DNA from: Saprospirales bacterium GYS_P2D
Lineage (GTDB): Bacteria > Bacteroidota > Bacteroidia > Chitinophagales > Saprospiraceae
Direction of reading: 5' to 3'
Assembly (NCBI GenBank): GCA_009833045.1
Contig: WUUP01000014.1
Coordinates: 1 to 58,417, forward strand
DNA: 58,417 bases
Shown: positions 9,421 to 17,354 of the stretch, one piece after another
Layout: each line of letters begins with the position of its first letter
Position numbering within the stretch: the stretch's first letter is position 1
The notes under the pieces: generated by a model
Database searches by the model: none
Told to the model about the DNA's origin: nothing
What the model saw: only the letters and a program-made list of their open reading frames with translations
Translations under genes and position numbers: made by a program

Positions 9421-9440
9421 TATCTTATCTTATCTTATCT
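9421..9440. repeat. Short tandem repeat (TATCT)x4
   Basis: Four perfect copies of TATCT directly follow the recombinase-end scar and precede the possible small secreted-peptide gene on the other strand. Such a simple repeat could vary in number by slippage. No function is evident. Confidence 0.8.
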
Positions 9441-9647
9441 CTGATGAACTACCACCATTGGTGGGAATCCACAAGTTGCTGTTTGTTGTGCAATAAAATT
9501 TGATACATTAGATTCTGGCATACTGATAGTACCAGAGGAAGAACAAGATATATAGCTGACTTGAACTAACTCTGTGGAAAATGATTGAAATATTAAGGAG
9601 GTACTTAAAAAAATACCACATATTATTGATAAATATATACGTTTCAT
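9435..9647 (-). CDS. Possible small secreted peptide downstream of GLPGLI gene
   Basis: This 70-residue frame begins MKRIYLSIICGIFLSTSLIF, a good signal-peptide shape, followed by a Ser/Thr-rich stretch with two Cys residues (near 35 and 59). It lies 58 bp after the GLPGLI gene on the same strand, so it could be translated from the same message. Its end abuts the TATCT repeat and a CCACCATTGGTGG palindrome, and no homologue is recognised, so it could be a chance frame. Its signal peptide is the main reason to keep it. Confidence 0.3.
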   Translation of the reverse strand: MKRIYLSIICGIFLSTSLIFQSFSTELVQVSYISCSSSGTISMPESNVSNFIAQQTATCGFPPMVVVHQR

Positions 9648-9705
9648 GTGTTCTAATTTAGGTTGGTTAAAGTAATTCCGCCTTTGATTAGAACAATATA
9701 ATAAA

Positions 9706-10554
9706 TTAATCTATCGTGGCCCACTTTTCTAACATCGAAATATCAGATGTCTTTAATTCAAAACAATTGTGATAGAGTGGAAATTGAAATATAAAAGGAT
9801 CAAGGTTTGATCGAATCAATTCTTTGATAACACCATTCTTATAATACTCATATTCATTTCTCCTCTGCTCTAAGTATTTATCCCAGTAGTCGTTAAAAGA
9901 GATATCTATTCCATCGATAAAAGGTGCAGTATCGATAGTACATACCTTTGGTTTATCGTTTACTAAGGTGAATCGAATAGCGCCGTCTCGAGAGGATGCC
10001 AAGTATATGAGTCCAGGTACTTTTAAAAGCTTCCAGGGACCTATTTTATGTTGATCTTCAGGAGAATACCAGATATCATAGGTTCTCCCCCGATGAGTTC
10101 GGTAAGCATGATGACAGGTAACACCATTAATCGTGCGAGTAGAATCACTGTAGCTCCATCGGATATTAGACGCATTTTCTCGAAGTATCAATGGTGTTTT
10201 ATCTATGACTTCTCGAGCTATTAGACTATCAGTTGTTTTGTTATGAAAAACATAAAACCCTAATGAATCTAACTCTACAACATCCAAAATTGACTTTCCA
10301 TATTTAGCATCAAAGAAGAAGTGCTTTTTCATTACAGGATAATCGGGATTGTCTGAGACTCTTTCCGCTATTCGATAGAAGAATATTGAAGCGGTATCAT
10401 TAAAAATTACATGACTATCAAAGTCGTAAATCTTTGGTGATTCCAGATCACCAAAATTCAGATTCATAGCATAATCTAATCTGAGATTTGCTTGAGAAGA
10501 AATTATTAGTGGTATAGAAAGCACTAATGTGTATAGTAAAGTTTTGAGGATCAT
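9706..10554 (-). CDS. GLPGLI-family secreted protein
   Basis: From the ATG at 10554 the product has 282 residues with a signal peptide (KTLLYTLVLSIPLIISSQA). A longer frame to 10686 adds 44 residues in front of that signal and was not chosen. The centre has an IWYSPEDQHKIGPWKLLKVPGLIYLASS stretch-like core whose key part is KVPGLI, the variant of the GLPGLI motif that names this Bacteroidota family, followed by a strand-rich tail. Family members are exported and of unknown function; some lie beside TonB-linked or peptidase genes. It is the main gene of cargo block 2, on the opposite strand to its neighbours. Confidence 0.78.
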   Translation of the reverse strand: MILKTLLYTLVLSIPLIISSQANLRLDYAMNLNFGDLESPKIYDFDSHVIFNDTASIFFYRIAERVSDNPDYPVMKKHFFFDAKYGKSILDVVELDSLGFYVFHNKTTDSLIAREVIDKTPLILRENASNIRWSYSDSTRTINGVTCHHAYRTHRGRTYDIWYSPEDQHKIGPWKLLKVPGLIYLASSRDGAIRFTLVNDKPKVCTIDTAPFIDGIDISFNDYWDKYLEQRRNEYEYYKNGVIKELIRSNLDPFIFQFPLYHNCFELKTSDISMLEKWATID

Positions 10555-10719
10555 ATGTGCAAAATACTGATTATAAGGTAGATATATACTTATATTTTTA
10601 TCAAGTGTAGTAAATTGGTACTGCGAAACTCTATTTTTAAGCTTCATTATTTCACTATTTCGGATTGATGTCAAAAGGCCAAGCATTGTTTTCTTTCAGG
10701 AGAAGTATTTTATGCTGAA

Positions 10720-10820
10720 GATGATTCTGGAGCCTTTCGGCTATTTGGAGGGGCGTTTTTGCTGTTCGCTTTGTTTGCGAGGAGTATATTTACTTATGGG
10801 AAGAGGAAGTGGGTGTGATG
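10720..10820 (+). repeat. Recombinase 3'-end repeat (copy 3 of 3)
   Basis: The ~101-bp stretch matches 512-613 with scattered substitutions and keeps the reading frame and the stop codon of the recombinase C terminus. It sits between the GLPGLI block and the next cargo gene. Together with the copy at 9296 it divides 614-11885 into three separate cargo blocks. Confidence 0.88.
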
Positions 10821-10827
10821 GGAAAAT

Positions 10828-10864
10828 TGATTGAAAACGTGGGATTTGATCTGGTATAATCAGT
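10828..10864 (+). promoter_or_regulatory. Degenerate copy of the locus-2 leader hairpin before cargo block 3
   Basis: The stretch GATTGAAAACGTGGGATTTGATCT with TGGTATAATCAG after it resembles the end of the left repeats of locus 2 (14092-14128, 17286-17324, 19610-19646), where AGATCAAAA and TTTTGATCT frame a 7-base loop. The bases that follow (TCTCGGCAAG) nearly match the first bases of the CBASS unit (TCTCGGCAAGC). It suggests that block 3 came from a locus-2-like setting. Confidence 0.55.
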
Positions 10865-10881
10865 CTCGGCAAGTCGAAAAA

Positions 10882-11682
10882 ATGGAAATCAAATTAGACA
10901 AACTTAACCTTGCTGACAAAGAAGAACTTTGCAAGTTATACCTCTTGAGCCAAGGATACCAAATTGACAATAAATATTGGTATCCAATAGTAGGGACTTG
11001 CTCAAGTGGAAAGTTTGCGGCATACATTATAGAGCAATGGAGATCGACCTACGAAAAAGGTATTCCTAATTCATTTAATCTTGATGAATACGCTAAGCTT
11101 ATTTTCTTTTTTGACGAATTACCTCCAACGTCTTTTATTAATTGGAAAGAAACTTTACCTCAAAGCAATACCAATATCGATATTGTAAATTATAATTTAA
11201 GCCAACTCATATCAGATATAAATCAGGATGATGTTCTCAGACAGCAGATAAATAGAACAATTTGGAGACGAAAAATAAAGGCATTTCTCAGGCCATTAGG
11301 AGGTATTATTCTTCTTTTTCTAATTGTCTATCTATTGTCATTATTTAAATACAATAAAACTGATACGCTATTTATAAAAAATAAGATTACTCATGTTGAA
11401 ACAGCCATTGACAACATTAAATCTATAGAAAAGGATCTTGAACTTATCGAACAAAATCTAAATCAACAATTAGCCCAAGCAATTAATATAGAGCGTGAAT
11501 ATGATCAAGTAAAATTGTTAAAAGAACTAACAGAAGAAGAAATTCGGGCATTTAGAATTGCCAACGAAATGGATAATGAGAGCACTAATTGGACTGAGTT
11601 ATTTGTATCCTTTATCCTTGGAATCTTAGCATCAATTTTAGGATATTATGTTATAGAACTAATAAAATACTGGAAAAGGTAA
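10882..11682 (+). CDS. Membrane protein with coiled coil, unknown function
   Basis: From the ATG at 10882 the product has 266 residues; an in-frame start at 10831 would read through the boundary repeat and is less likely. An N-terminal ~130-residue soluble part precedes a membrane helix (GGIILLFLIVYLLSLF), a ~70-residue helical, Glu/Gln/Asn-rich coiled coil, and a second helix near the C terminus (LFVSFILGILASILGYYVIEL). Base composition is clearly more AT-rich than the backbone, suggesting transfer. I do not recognise a family. The two-helix plus coiled-coil layout is seen in some defence effectors, but nothing here proves such a role. Confidence 0.65.
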   Translation: MEIKLDKLNLADKEELCKLYLLSQGYQIDNKYWYPIVGTCSSGKFAAYIIEQWRSTYEKGIPNSFNLDEYAKLIFFFDELPPTSFINWKETLPQSNTNIDIVNYNLSQLISDINQDDVLRQQINRTIWRRKIKAFLRPLGGIILLFLIVYLLSLFKYNKTDTLFIKNKITHVETAIDNIKSIEKDLELIEQNLNQQLAQAINIEREYDQVKLLKELTEEEIRAFRIANEMDNESTNWTELFVSFILGILASILGYYVIELIKYWKR

Positions 11683-12043
11683 GAGCTGTAAAAAATCGAT
11701 CATCTTGATATCATGCCTTTCGAGACTGTTTCAAAAAGTGTGTCAATATTGTGGCATCAATAGTCTCCTATTAGCCACTGGCACAATCCTTGCCTCTATT
11801 CCCATTGACAGTATGAATGAGCGCAGTACGAGCATAGGAGAGTGAGATCCATTCATCATTTTTCACTTATCATTCCTAATTAGAGTTGACAGCTCCTAAT
11901 CACTTAGTTGGTGGATTCTGTTTTACGGGTGTATTTGCTTCGATAGCTGATGAACGACTGATCTCGTCAGAGTCGAGTACGACAGTGCTCGAAAAGAGAG
12001 AACGGCGAAAGCCGATGGGTGGCCTATCTCAACACAAAGCAGT
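11683..12043. other. Recombination scar region between cargo block 3 and the backbone
   Basis: No intact gene is seen in these 361 bases. A stretch near 11717-11742 (GAGACTGTTTCAAAAAGTGT) resembles the ends of some insertion sequences but no partner end was found. Bases 11886-11950 are a diverged copy of the first 22 codons of the gene at 12044, described separately. The remainder up to 12043 carries the 5' flank of that gene. Confidence 0.5.
11886..11950 (+). pseudogene. Diverged fragment of the 12044 gene start
   Basis: The translation LTAPNHLVGGFCFTGVFASI matches the first residues of the protein encoded from 12044 (MTAPNHIIGGFTFTGIFASI). Many differences are at third codon positions, so this piece comes from a related but distinct gene, not from a recent local copying event. 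It marks the right edge of locus 1, as the recombinase-end repeats mark the left edges, and points to recombination between related plasmids. Confidence 0.7.
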
Positions 12044-13375
12044 ATGACGGCTCCTAATCACATCATCGGAGGTTTCACCTTTACTGGGATATTTGCCTCT
12101 ATCGCAGGAATCAACATTCTCCAAGACTATCGACTACTTCCGATCATCTTGATAGGTAGCTTACTCCCAGACATAGACCACACCAAGAGCATGATCGGGA
12201 AGGCCTTTTACCCTATCGCTAAGGCAATAAATCGGAAATATGGACATCGGACGATCACACATTCTTTGTTTGTGTGGGTCGTACTAACAGCTCTGATATC
12301 AGCTTTTCAGTCGGCCTACTTTCCTACGATCAAGGCCGCTCAGGTATTTGGCTTGGCCTATGGATCTCATCTGATCTTTGATATGATGACGATTCAGGGA
12401 GTGCCACTATTTTACCCTTTCAAGAAAAATCCTTGTGTCTTACCCGGCAATCCTCAGATGCGACTACGTACGAGCAGTGTGCGTCAAGAGACGGCGGTGT
12501 TTTGCTTCTTCATGGTGTCAGCGGTATTTCTGCAGCCCTTATTCGCTAATGGCTTCTGGACCTCCTACAATAGCTTATTCGGTACGCTCAAGCATATCGT
12601 GAGTGAGTACAACAAGAGTAAGGATCTGATGATCGTGGATTTCTCAGTGCAGCATGGATCGGAGGAGATGAAGCATAAGGGCCTTTGTGTCGCTGTCAGC
12701 AGCTCAGAGATCACGATACTGACTAAGAAAAAGAAGTTTGAGCACTATCCAGAGGATGGCCAACTGATGGGGAGTATCTACCCTACTCATACGACGATGT
12801 ACTACAGCTTTGAGCAGGGCCAATTTCACGATATCTCCATCGACTCGATACATGGGCTTTTTAGGTCGGGGAAATTCACCAAGATGGATATCCAGGCTAA
12901 TAGAGACTTCATACATGTAGATCAGGGTATCGATCAGAAAGCTAAGAAACTATCGCTCGAATATCCCAACGAGCTCATATTACGTGAGCTCACACATGAT
13001 ACGCATGTAGCGTATACGACCAATCCTGCGATCCAATCAAAGCGAGAAGAGATCCAACGACTGCAGCAGACATTTGACCAGGCTATGAGCGACTATCGAG
13101 CAGATCTCTCCGCCTATGAGTCGCTGAAAGTTCAGCTCGAGTCAGAGACGGATGAAGTCAAAAAAGAGATCCTCATGATCAAATGGTCATCGGCGTCCTC
13201 TCCTACTCCACCAAGGTCTATCGAGACGCAACTCAGCCGTCTCAGATCTGACATACGTCAGTATCAGCAGCAAGATCAACAGCAGTATGCAAAAGCCAAG
13301 AAAGATGCAGAAGTAGCTCCGCTCCGATTTTCAGGACACTATGAGCGATTACTCATTAATGGCAAAGACATATGA
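12044..13375 (+). CDS. YdjM-like membrane-bound metal-dependent hydrolase with C-terminal coiled coil (paralogue 2)
   Basis: The 443-residue product has the family motifs GSLLPDIDHTKS (~residues 40-51) and GHRTITHSLF (~68-77), with Asp and His placed to bind metal, and hydrophobic helices within the first ~185 residues. The C-terminal third is helical and charged (RLQQTFDQAMSDY, RLRSDIRQYQQQDQQQY), an addition not seen in the paralogues at 8331 and 43063. It overlaps the next gene by 4 bases (ATGA), so the two are translated together and may form a complex. It forms part of the plasmid backbone between the two cargo loci. Confidence 0.78.
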   Translation: MTAPNHIIGGFTFTGIFASIAGINILQDYRLLPIILIGSLLPDIDHTKSMIGKAFYPIAKAINRKYGHRTITHSLFVWVVLTALISAFQSAYFPTIKAAQVFGLAYGSHLIFDMMTIQGVPLFYPFKKNPCVLPGNPQMRLRTSSVRQETAVFCFFMVSAVFLQPLFANGFWTSYNSLFGTLKHIVSEYNKSKDLMIVDFSVQHGSEEMKHKGLCVAVSSSEITILTKKKKFEHYPEDGQLMGSIYPTHTTMYYSFEQGQFHDISIDSIHGLFRSGKFTKMDIQANRDFIHVDQGIDQKAKKLSLEYPNELILRELTHDTHVAYTTNPAIQSKREEIQRLQQTFDQAMSDYRADLSAYESLKVQLESETDEVKKEILMIKWSSASSPTPPRSIETQLSRLRSDIRQYQQQDQQQYAKAKKDAEVAPLRFSGHYERLLINGKDI

Positions 13376-14004
13376 TCAGATTAGCTCTCTCCTACTTGCT
13401 TACTTTTCTGCTTAGCACTTCATGCGCTTACGGTCAAGATCTATTCTTACCTCAGCTTCAAGATCTCGAAAATTCACTCATAACTTTTATTGAGATAGAG
13501 CGAGATGCCAAGCTCCGGTCTTTTGACCAGGTGAAATCCTCAGACTGGCAGGATGCACTACCCTCTTTGGGACTGGCCTACACACCAGCTGGCGATCCTC
13601 GACCGAGTATCTCATGGTCACCTCTTCAGATCCTGGATCGCAAGGAGCAAAAAAAACGTCGTAAGATGGATCGTGAGTCGATCTATCTGGGCTATGAGAT
13701 CCTGATGACTGATCGGCTCTATCGACTGCGCCAGCTGTACCAAGACTATATGATCGATATGGATGCGCTCTCACTGAAACAGTCCACCATAGACATAGAT
13801 GAAAAACTCTATGCTATCCAAGTCAAGAAGTATGAGGAAAACCTCATCAAACCCAGCGAATACCTACAGTCGAAAAAGCGTATCCTACTCATACGAGCTG
13901 ATATAGAGACCATGCGCCAAGAGCTCATGAAGCGCAAAAATGAGGTGATGTATGAGGCTAAATGGGATGGTACGAGAGCGAGAGAGCTGTCTGTGAATGA
14001 ATAG
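13372..14004 (+). CDS. Secreted helical protein, partner of the YdjM-like gene; its 3' end is the locus-2 left repeat
   Basis: The 210-residue product has a signal peptide (LALSYLLTFLLSTSCAYGQ) and a mostly helical, charged mature part (RLRQLYQDYMIDMDALSL, LQSKKRILLIRADIETM) that recalls half of a TolC-like periplasmic hairpin, though it is far too short for a channel. It starts inside the stop of the preceding gene (ATGA). Its last ~120 bases plus the following leader recur at 17077 and 19398, each time before new cargo. I do not assign a function. Confidence 0.7.
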   Translation: MIRLALSYLLTFLLSTSCAYGQDLFLPQLQDLENSLITFIEIERDAKLRSFDQVKSSDWQDALPSLGLAYTPAGDPRPSISWSPLQILDRKEQKKRRKMDRESIYLGYEILMTDRLYRLRQLYQDYMIDMDALSLKQSTIDIDEKLYAIQVKKYEENLIKPSEYLQSKKRILLIRADIETMRQELMKRKNEVMYEAKWDGTRARELSVNE

Positions 14005-14128
14005 TCAGGCATTTTAACTTTTTCATTTTTGATACCGTCTTTTTACTACCTATCTTTCGAGCGCATCAAACCTATGAAGGGAGTGAAAAGTAGATCAAAA
14101 ACATGGGTTTTGATCTGATATATACGAG
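13882..14128 (+). repeat. Locus-2 left repeat L0 (gene 3' end plus leader hairpin)
   Basis: It runs from ATCCTACTCAT inside the 13372 gene to ACGAG in front of the cargo. It includes a leader with a perfect 9-bp stem, AGATCAAAA (14092-14100) and TTTTGATCT (14108-14116), loop ACATGGG, then CTGATATATACGAG. Copies with the same end points lie at 17077-17324 and 19398-19646. The cargo starts at G|TT (14128|14129). The hairpin could be a recombination site, an operator or a leader that controls cargo expression. Confidence 0.85.
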
Positions 14129-14164
14129 TTATCAGCAAGCACCAACTTCAACAAAATTTATAAA

Positions 14165-15463
14165 ATGAACACAAGAAAATTATTTCAATTTATAATAGCG
14201 TTTGGTCTATTATATGGCTGCTATGATTCCAAAAATGAATTTAAAGGAAATGATCAGCAGGTATATCCTCAAGAATATGCTGAATTAATTGAAGAAAAAT
14301 ATTTACTAAACAGCCAAAACGATGTAACAAAGTCAACTATTGATTCAATTAATCTAACAATTAAAAGTCAACGGATATCATTAGATACTGTTTCTACAAT
14401 GAGCATGTTTGGAATGTCCAGTGCAAAAGTAAACTCGAACAACTCAACAATTAAGGCAACATTTTATTCCAATAGAACAGTATGTGAAAATGAAGATGTT
14501 GTTATAGACTTCTTATTAGAAGGAGGATATTATGACTATTACCAATGGTGGCTTTTTAAGGACGGCGCTCCTGTTTCATATTTAGCCGCACAAGGTCAGC
14601 CCTATGGGGCATTGCTGGAAGAAGTGGTAATATCTAACTCTACCTTTGGATCAGGCACATTTGAAGTTAGGTGTCTTACTACTATTTATGGCTCTCCTAA
14701 TGTGACCCAAACATTTGTTTCAGAGTCTTACGATATTAATTTTGCACCGTTACCTTGTGAACAGATATATGGATGTCAAGATCCCTGTGACGGAATTGGT
14801 GGATGGGATACACGAAATTGCTATTTAGGTTCGGTTCCCAATGGAACGACAGCATTCATATGGGATAATAACTTCTACTACACCCCTATAAATTCAAACG
14901 TTTGTCCTTTACCGGGCTCTGGATTTGATGGCGCAAACTGTTTTGTTATGGACATCCCTGAAAAAAGAAATGGATTTATCTACAACAACAATTTCTATAT
15001 CACTCGTAAATGCGACCCAAAAGGTCCATGCAAAAAGGTGGATTTGAAAATGATTAAGATCAAAGATGACAAACAAAAAATTGGAGCAAATAAAATTGGA
15101 TATAGAATTGCTGTATATGATAAAAGTATCTGTGGGCCTTATTCTTGGAGAGGTGAGAATGATGTTCTTAAAATCAAAAATAATAAAGTTAATAAATGGG
15201 TAGCTTTTAACCCGCATGAAGAAGTAACAAATGACTTGATACAAGTTTGTCCAGGATTCACTATATCAATTCTATTATTCGAATATGATTGGGTGGCCTC
15301 AACTCAAGATTGGAATTTTAATTGCAATTTGGATCTAAATTACAAATCCAACAATAACCCATTTGGAAAGATAGATATACCATATTTCATGTTCGTTGAC
15401 AATGCTAATCACCTATTTGAACTTGAAGATTGTACACTTATACTTGGAAGTTCTGATAATTAA
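14165..15463 (+). CDS. Lipoprotein of unknown function (cassette A)
   Basis: The 432-residue product has a lipoprotein signal ending at LLYGC (Cys19). The middle part (~residues 95-195) looks like an Ig-like or PKD-type strand-rich domain (TFYSNRTVCENEDVVIDFLLEGG, split around Cys pairs), followed by a Cys-rich stretch with repeated N-N-F-Y units (FIWDNNFYYTPINSNVCPLPG and FIYNNNFYITRKCDP), which suggests two short tandem repeats. The tail is strand-rich. Codon use and AT content differ from the backbone. It is the only gene between the L0 repeat and a bulged hairpin at 15506. Confidence 0.75.
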   Translation: MNTRKLFQFIIAFGLLYGCYDSKNEFKGNDQQVYPQEYAELIEEKYLLNSQNDVTKSTIDSINLTIKSQRISLDTVSTMSMFGMSSAKVNSNNSTIKATFYSNRTVCENEDVVIDFLLEGGYYDYYQWWLFKDGAPVSYLAAQGQPYGALLEEVVISNSTFGSGTFEVRCLTTIYGSPNVTQTFVSESYDINFAPLPCEQIYGCQDPCDGIGGWDTRNCYLGSVPNGTTAFIWDNNFYYTPINSNVCPLPGSGFDGANCFVMDIPEKRNGFIYNNNFYITRKCDPKGPCKKVDLKMIKIKDDKQKIGANKIGYRIAVYDKSICGPYSWRGENDVLKIKNNKVNKWVAFNPHEEVTNDLIQVCPGFTISILLFEYDWVASTQDWNFNCNLDLNYKSNNNPFGKIDIPYFMFVDNANHLFELEDCTLILGSSDN

Positions 15464-15505
15464 TATTTCATTATTCTGATGAACAAAAGCCAGCTGATAG
15501 TACAT

Positions 15506-15553
15506 GGTGATCACGGCATACCCTTCGGGATACGCCGGATATCCATAATTCCG
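15506..15553 (+). other. attC-like bulged hairpin ending cassette A
   Basis: The arms GGTGATCACGGCATACCC (15506-15523) and GGGATACGCCGGATATCC (15527-15544) pair imperfectly around TTC with unpaired bases. After nine more bases the sequence reads ATTCCG|TTATG, the same G|TT context as the cassette starts at 14128, 17324 and 19646. This is the weakest of the four hairpins of this kind. Confidence 0.4.
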
Positions 15554-15603
15554 TTATGATTCATTTCAAATGCTAAACTTCCAAAATACTAAAACTAAAA
15601 TAT

Positions 15604-16518
15604 ATGAATGAAATACAAAAACTTAACTTAAAAATTAGGAGACTTGAAGGAGCAATATTTGTTATGGCAATAACTTTTTCTTCAATAATATTCTTTTCTT
15701 TTACAGTTACTAATTCAAGTAACATAGGCCGATTTCACAAGTTAGAAATTGTTAGTCCAGACGGTCAAGTACGATATAGACTTGATACAGAAGGAAATAA
15801 TGTTTGGCAAGAATTTTTCGATCATGAAGACAATAAGAGAATTGAAATCGGAATATCTTCTGCAAATCACTCCAAAGTTAGGTTGTATGACGAATCTCAA
15901 AAATACAAGTATGTTGCGAGTGCTAATAGCTCCTCTTCTGAGAATGCATTTTGTGGTTATGGGGTCTTTAAAGCTAATGCACCAATCATTGTTGAAGGAA
16001 CTCAGGATGACAATAGTTCTTTTAAAGAACACTATGATTTTTCCGGAGTAAGAAGGTTTGAACAGTATATAAACAAGAATAATATTGCACAGTTTCGAAT
16101 AAACGGCCCTAACAAAGAGGTGTTTAGTATCTACTCAGATGAAAATGATTTGAGACAGGTATTCAATGATTCTAAAGGTAATTCTCGATTACAGTTAGGT
16201 TTAAATAGAAACGATAATCTCAGTTTTTTAACGTTAGAAAGCAGCGATTCTAAAGCAATTGAAATTATTGGTGCCCCGTCAAGTGTAGAGCAAATATTTT
16301 TTAATAAATATGGCCACAATCGTATGGCGTTTGGAATATCAAATGACAGTAAGTCATATCTCCAACAAAATAGAAACAATCAAACCTTAAATTTTGGAAT
16401 TATGACAAACAGCGATGGTTCCTTTTCAAGCTATGCATTTCAAACAGATGAAGAAAAACTTTTTGATGCGGCAAGTGCACTATCCACGATTAAAACTTTC
16501 TACGATATTATTAAGTAA
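15604..16518 (+). CDS. Membrane-anchored beta-repeat protein (cassette B)
   Basis: The 304-residue product has one N-terminal membrane helix (FVMAITFSSIIFFSFTVT) and an outer part made of short strands that repeat in pattern: VSPDGQVRYRLDTEG, DHEDNKRIEIGIS, DSKGNSRLQLGLN, NKYGHNRMAFGIS. Each has a turn (DG, DN, KG, YGH), an Arg and an alternating hydrophobic run ending LG/IGI, which suggests a beta-solenoid or beta-roll. I do not know its function. It lies between two attC-like hairpins and is AT-rich. Confidence 0.72.
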   Translation: MNEIQKLNLKIRRLEGAIFVMAITFSSIIFFSFTVTNSSNIGRFHKLEIVSPDGQVRYRLDTEGNNVWQEFFDHEDNKRIEIGISSANHSKVRLYDESQKYKYVASANSSSSENAFCGYGVFKANAPIIVEGTQDDNSSFKEHYDFSGVRRFEQYINKNNIAQFRINGPNKEVFSIYSDENDLRQVFNDSKGNSRLQLGLNRNDNLSFLTLESSDSKAIEIIGAPSSVEQIFFNKYGHNRMAFGISNDSKSYLQQNRNNQTLNFGIMTNSDGSFSSYAFQTDEEKLFDAASALSTIKTFYDIIK

Positions 16519-16893
16519 GACAACCCTTTAATCTATACTATCGAATCCTATAGAAGAACGAAATCATAATCGAGTAGACGGCCGTGAGTATTAAAGCCCA
16601 CGGTGCGCCTCTCACACTAAGAAACCTATCACGTCAGCATCACTCAATGAATGAACCGAAAACAAAAACTCGAGCATGGCAGGCACTCACATCCGCTTTG
16701 CGGTTCGCTCTTTTGAATGTCTCCCAGACATTCACACTTACAGTGAGCATTCGCTCATCTTCAGTCCTACGATCTCTCGTAGCGACCTTGCGACTTACTA
16801 ACAGACTTCTCCAACTCGCCTGTAAGGGACTTTAACCCTCAAAAATAAATTTGCTACCTTTCGGTAGCAGTACCTATGCTGGGCACACACAAA
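16519..16893. other. Intergenic stem-loop cluster
   Basis: No credible gene is present. The region has at least five neat small hairpins in a row: CCGC/GCGG (16693-16703), GAATGTCT/AGACATTC (16715-16733), TGAGC/GCTCA (16744-16757), CTACGA/TCGTAG (16767-16782) and GCTACC/GGTAGC (16853-16868). Bases near 16583-16604 (CCGTGAG...CCCACGG) form another. This could be a structured RNA, a cluster of decayed recombination sites or a REP-like array. A plus-strand frame at 16584-16835 has no protein-like features. Confidence 0.5.
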
Positions 16894-16945
16894 GGCTAAA
16901 ACGGCAATAGCTCCCATTCGGTCGCTACTGCGTTTAGCCAGACCG
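16894..16945 (+). other. attC-like bulged hairpin ending cassette B
   Basis: The left arm GGCTAAAACGGCAATAGC (16894-16911) pairs with GCTACTGCGTTTAGCC (16924-16939). The left arm has extra unpaired bases (A after GGCTAAA, G after CG), as in the extrahelical bases of integron attC sites. The next bases are AGACCG|TTACCC, giving a G|TT boundary to the right repeat. Confidence 0.5.
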
Positions 16946-17071
16946 TTACCCACTCTACCATATCCTAACCAGCTCTTTCAGCTCCTCGAGGGTCATGGCA
17001 GGTACTATATCGGCTCGTAGATCGTCTTGATAGTTAGAGATGAGCTGTAGGACGATGTCAGCGCTGATGAG
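16943..17071 (-). repeat. Locus-2 right repeat R1 (fragment of the Rep-like gene 3' end)
   Basis: It matches 20865-20992, the last ~39 codons of the Rep-like gene at 20876-21262 read on the minus strand, with several substitutions. It ends at GCTGATGAG, exactly like R2 (19265-19392), and is joined through six bases to left repeat L1. It cannot code for a working protein. Confidence 0.88.
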
Positions 17072-17076
17072 CTCAA

Positions 17077-17324
17077 ATCCTCCTCATACGAGCTGATATA
17101 GAGACTATGCGCCAAGAGCTCATGAAGCGGAAGAATGAGGTGATGTATGAGGCAAAATGGGATGGTACGAGAGCGAGAGAGCTGTCTGTGAATGAGTAAA
17201 TCCACTTGTTTTTACTTAATCCTTTTTGATACCGTCTTTATACTACCTATCTTTCGTTCGCATTAAACCTATAAAGGGATGAAAAGTAGATCAAAAACAG
17301 GGGTTTTGATCTGATATATACGAG
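17077..17324 (+). repeat. Locus-2 left repeat L1
   Basis: This copy of 13882-14128 begins at ATCCTCCTCAT and ends ACGAG, with a perfect leader stem (AGATCAAAA/TTTTGATCT, loop ACAGGGG). It contains a broken 3' end of the 13372 gene and leads into the CBASS unit, which starts TTCTCGGCAAGC. Confidence 0.88.
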
Positions 17325-17354
17325 TTCTCGGCAAGCAAAATAAAAAATAAAAAC

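Noticed and set aside
9321-9503. 60-residue plus-strand gene
   Set aside because: It is a frameshifted reading of the recombinase-end scar that runs into a simple repeat; no independent support.
11717-11742. Insertion-sequence end (GAGACTGTTTCAAAAAGTGT)
   Set aside because: It resembles ends of known IS groups, but no inverted partner, target duplication or transposase fragment was found nearby.
16560-16640. Group II intron fragment
   Set aside because: GTGCGCC next to a hairpin recalls intron 5' ends, but no domain V, reverse transcriptase or other intron part was seen.
16584-16835. 83-residue plus-strand gene
   Set aside because: The sequence is a series of stem-loops, and the translation is Ser/Thr/Leu/Arg-rich without domain or start context.
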